This document shows, piece by piece, positions 62,024 through 64,000 of a stretch of 64,000 bases of DNA. This DNA comes from Flavobacterium sp. SUN052. Lineage in GTDB: Bacteria; Bacteroidota; Bacteroidia; Flavobacteriales; Flavobacteriaceae. Position 1 is the first letter of the stretch. Every line of letters begins with the position of its first letter. The stretch covers positions 1-64,000 of the forward strand of contig NZ_JAPQNS010000002.1 of the NCBI RefSeq assembly GCF_028867935.1, written 5' to 3'. The position numbers and the translations under genes are program-made. A model generated the notes under the pieces. The model saw only the letters and a program-made list of their open reading frames with translations. It searched no databases and was not told the DNA's origin.

Positions 62024-64000
62024 TTACCTGATTGTTGCAAATGATTGATTATTGGCCTTTTGCAACTGGTGGATGGTGTTCTGGATTGTCCCATTAAATG
62101 AGTGGCCATTCGCATCCGTAACCGAGTAGGTAATCGTCATGACGTCGGTTGGTTTAATACCAGGGAGCATGAGCTTGACGGTCTTTTTGTCCTGACTCAG
62201 TTTCACGTCCGAGATCCTCAGCTTCTGCGTGTTGTATCGGTCCGAACCATACTTCCGGCTCCTCCGAATGTCCCAGCCTTTTACCTCGAAACTGCCCGGA
62301 TGGTGGGTGCTTTTTTCGGCTAACTCGCTGGCAAACGTCAGCGTAACACCATCGACTTCGGCACCTAAGCGCGTGGGCAGCGAGACGGGTTTTCCGGTAT
62401 AACGAAGTCGGTAGAAATCGCCCCCTTTGATGGTTTGCGACGTACCCCAGGCCGACATACCGCAGGCATACAACTGGCCATCGGCCGGGTTGAAGCGACC
62501 ACGCATAATACCCGTTCGGAACTTAACACCCGGCAGGTCGATCACCCCACCCTGCTTCTGGCCATTCACGTCTTCGGGCAACACCAGTTGAATTTTGCCA
62601 TAGCCGTACGAAAAACTAAGCAGGCTTCCATTCAGGGGCCCCCATTTCTTACTATCTACCCAAAGTAACTCCGAAGGCGATCGGTCAAATTCCATGTCAA
62701 TCCAAACCAGCGGCTGTTCCATGGCGGCTTTCGTCGAATCGTTAGGCGGTTTATAGCCCCACATATTGCCGTAAAATTTCCCCTTCCCATCAATCCAGTT
62801 GACTCGGTTCATGGGGTTCCAGTAGCCCTGCTGGTCGGTCACGATAAAGCTACCGTCGGGGTTGATGCACACGCCGTTAGCGGCTCGAAACCCGGTGGCG
62901 ATAATCTGCGTGGAAGTGCCATCCTTGCTGACTTTCAACAGGGTACCGTGCTGCGGAATCAGGGCTTCGCGGGCGTGACGGCCACTTTTGGCGTAATACA
63001 GATTGCCTTCCTTATCGGCCTGCAAGCCCATCGCAAACTCGTGGAAATGGTCGGTTACCTGATGGTCGTGGTTGAAGCTTTCGTAGAAATCGGTTTCGCC
63101 ATCGCCGTTCAGATCGCGGAGTAACACCAGTTGATCGCGGCAGGTAACGTATATTTTTTCGTTCAACACTTTGATGCCCAGCGGCTGAAAAAGCCCCGAC
63201 GCAATACGCTGCCAGGTCAGACTTCCCCGGCCATTGGTCAGACCCGTAACCCGCCACACGTCGCCGTCGGTAGTACATAACACCGCGACATTCGGGTTTT
63301 TCATGAAGTCGATGCCACTAAGCTTCATCCGCGATTTCCACGGATTGTCGTAGGGTGGCGACAGTTGATCGACGGCAAACAAACCGTCGTCTTTCCCCCG
63401 CGTGATGGTCGTGTGCAGCGTTTGCGGGTAATGCGGCTTTCCACCTTTGGTGTACCGGTCGAGTGATTCGGGCTTGGATGATTGTGCGGCAAACTCGGTC
63501 AGGCTTTTAGTGCCGGGCTTGGCCATAAACAGCTTGATGGTTGTCTTTGCCGAGGCTGAAATCTGCAAAACGACGTACCCACTTTCTTCTTTCAGCGATG
63601 CCCCCTGACCAACTACCGCAACGTTGGTACCGACGCGTGCCACTCGGGTTTTAAGCAGGTGCTGCGCAGGACTAATGGTCATTGTTCGAGTGAACACCGG
63701 TTGGCCATCAACCTTCTCCATCCCCAGCTTTTCCAGAATAGCCGCCCGCCCGACGGTATAGGCGATGATTACCGCGTTTTCGTAGTGATACAGCCCTTTG
63801 TAATTGGCCCACGTTTTGGGTAATGGCCCAAACTGGCGACCATCCCGCGCCGTAAATCGGGGGTCGTCGAACGTGCCGGTCGATGGGTTGGCCCAACCCG
63901 GCCCAACGGGTGTTTCGATGTGTAATTGGCCGATAGTTCGGGGATAGGTTTCGTGGTTATCGTTAAGCAGAATTCCCTCCCAGTCAATAAACCCTTTGCC
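62024..64000 (-). CDS. DUF6797-like/PVC-type beta-propeller protein, cut by the window end
   Basis: An in-frame ATG lies at 63721, but the - strand frame stays open through to 64000, and the added residues (RDGRQFGPLPKTWANYKGLYHYENAVIIAYTVGRA) continue the protein convincingly. At least 658 residues are therefore visible and the N-terminus is missing. The first part resembles DUF6797 domains; the rest is a propeller of the PVC dehydrogenase type (GLFQPLGIKVLNEKIYVTCRDQLVLLRDLNGDGETDFYE, GFRAANGVCINPDGSFIVTDQQG). No CxxCH heme motif is present in the visible part, unlike the two PVC-type genes to the left. It is 16 or 46 bases upstream of the sulfatase start, in the same operon. Confidence 0.82.
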   Translation of the reverse strand, partial: GKGFIDWEGILLNDNHETYPRTIGQLHIETPVGPGWANPSTGTFDDPRFTARDGRQFGPLPKTWANYKGLYHYENAVIIAYTVGRAAILEKLGMEKVDGQPVFTRTMTISPAQHLLKTRVARVGTNVAVVGQGASLKEESGYVVLQISASAKTTIKLFMAKPGTKSLTEFAAQSSKPESLDRYTKGGKPHYPQTLHTTITRGKDDGLFAVDQLSPPYDNPWKSRMKLSGIDFMKNPNVAVLCTTDGDVWRVTGLTNGRGSLTWQRIASGLFQPLGIKVLNEKIYVTCRDQLVLLRDLNGDGETDFYESFNHDHQVTDHFHEFAMGLQADKEGNLYYAKSGRHAREALIPQHGTLLKVSKDGTSTQIIATGFRAANGVCINPDGSFIVTDQQGYWNPMNRVNWIDGKGKFYGNMWGYKPPNDSTKAAMEQPLVWIDMEFDRSPSELLWVDSKKWGPLNGSLLSFSYGYGKIQLVLPEDVNGQKQGGVIDLPGVKFRTGIMRGRFNPADGQLYACGMSAWGTSQTIKGGDFYRLRYTGKPVSLPTRLGAEVDGVTLTFASELAEKSTHHPGSFEVKGWDIRRSRKYGSDRYNTQKLRISDVKLSQDKKTVKLMLPGIKPTDVMTITYSVTDANGHSFNGTIQNTIHQLQKANNQSFATIR

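Overview
The window looks like a chromosomal segment of a Bacteroidota bacterium, most likely Cytophagales close to Spirosoma. I infer this from three SusC/SusD outer-membrane pairs, a further TonB-dependent receptor, promoter-like TAnnTTTG boxes instead of clear Shine-Dalgarno sites, a LytTR two-component pair, and short palindromic repeats between genes. No rRNA, tRNA, transposase, phage gene or CRISPR array was seen. Taxonomy rests on gene content only.

Left part (1-19.6 kb) is mainly metabolic: an SDR dehydrogenase and a UxaA-family sugar-acid dehydratase, separated by a small inverted-repeat element; an adenine deaminase carrying an in-frame repeat insertion; an ECF sigma factor; a secreted type-B carboxylesterase; a fused FAD/Fe-S 2-hydroxyacid dehydrogenase followed by a PLP aminotransferase (a plausible glycolate-to-glycine pair); the metY-metX operon behind a clear SAM-I riboswitch; a DciA-like/DUF721 gene coupled to a KirBac potassium channel; an LD-carboxypeptidase; a TonB-dependent receptor; and another SDR.

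Middle part (19.7-35.8 kb) has three SusC/SusD pairs on the + strand. An M20 amidohydrolase faces the first pair across a 74-bp near-gapless perfect palindrome. Clear hairpin terminators follow the second and third pairs.

Right part (35.9-64 kb) is almost wholly on the - strand. It holds two tightly packed blocks of exported carbohydrate enzymes. Block A (48.8 to 35.9 kb) encodes two tandem paralogues of unknown function, a PVC-type cytochrome c protein, a GH78-like rhamnosidase, a GH31 enzyme, a Gfo/Idh/MocA oxidoreductase and a sulfatase. Block B (window end to 52.5 kb) encodes a DUF6797-like propeller protein (cut by the window edge), a sulfatase, an esterase, and two NPCBM-HePIG-GH27 proteins flanking a second PVC-type cytochrome protein. 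Between them lies a visibly AT-richer group (DUF4386 protein, small beta-barrel protein, LytTR regulator and its histidine kinase).

Taken together, the right part reads as a large degradation locus for a branched, probably sulfated and acylated glycan with terminal alpha-galactose and alpha-rhamnose. It combines hydrolases with heme proteins and an NAD-type oxidoreductase, and the SusCD pairs next to it may import products. The substrate is inference. The strongest leads for new biology are the tandem unknown pair at 45.7-48.8 kb with its PVC-cytochrome neighbours, and the repeat element built into the adenine deaminase coding sequence.
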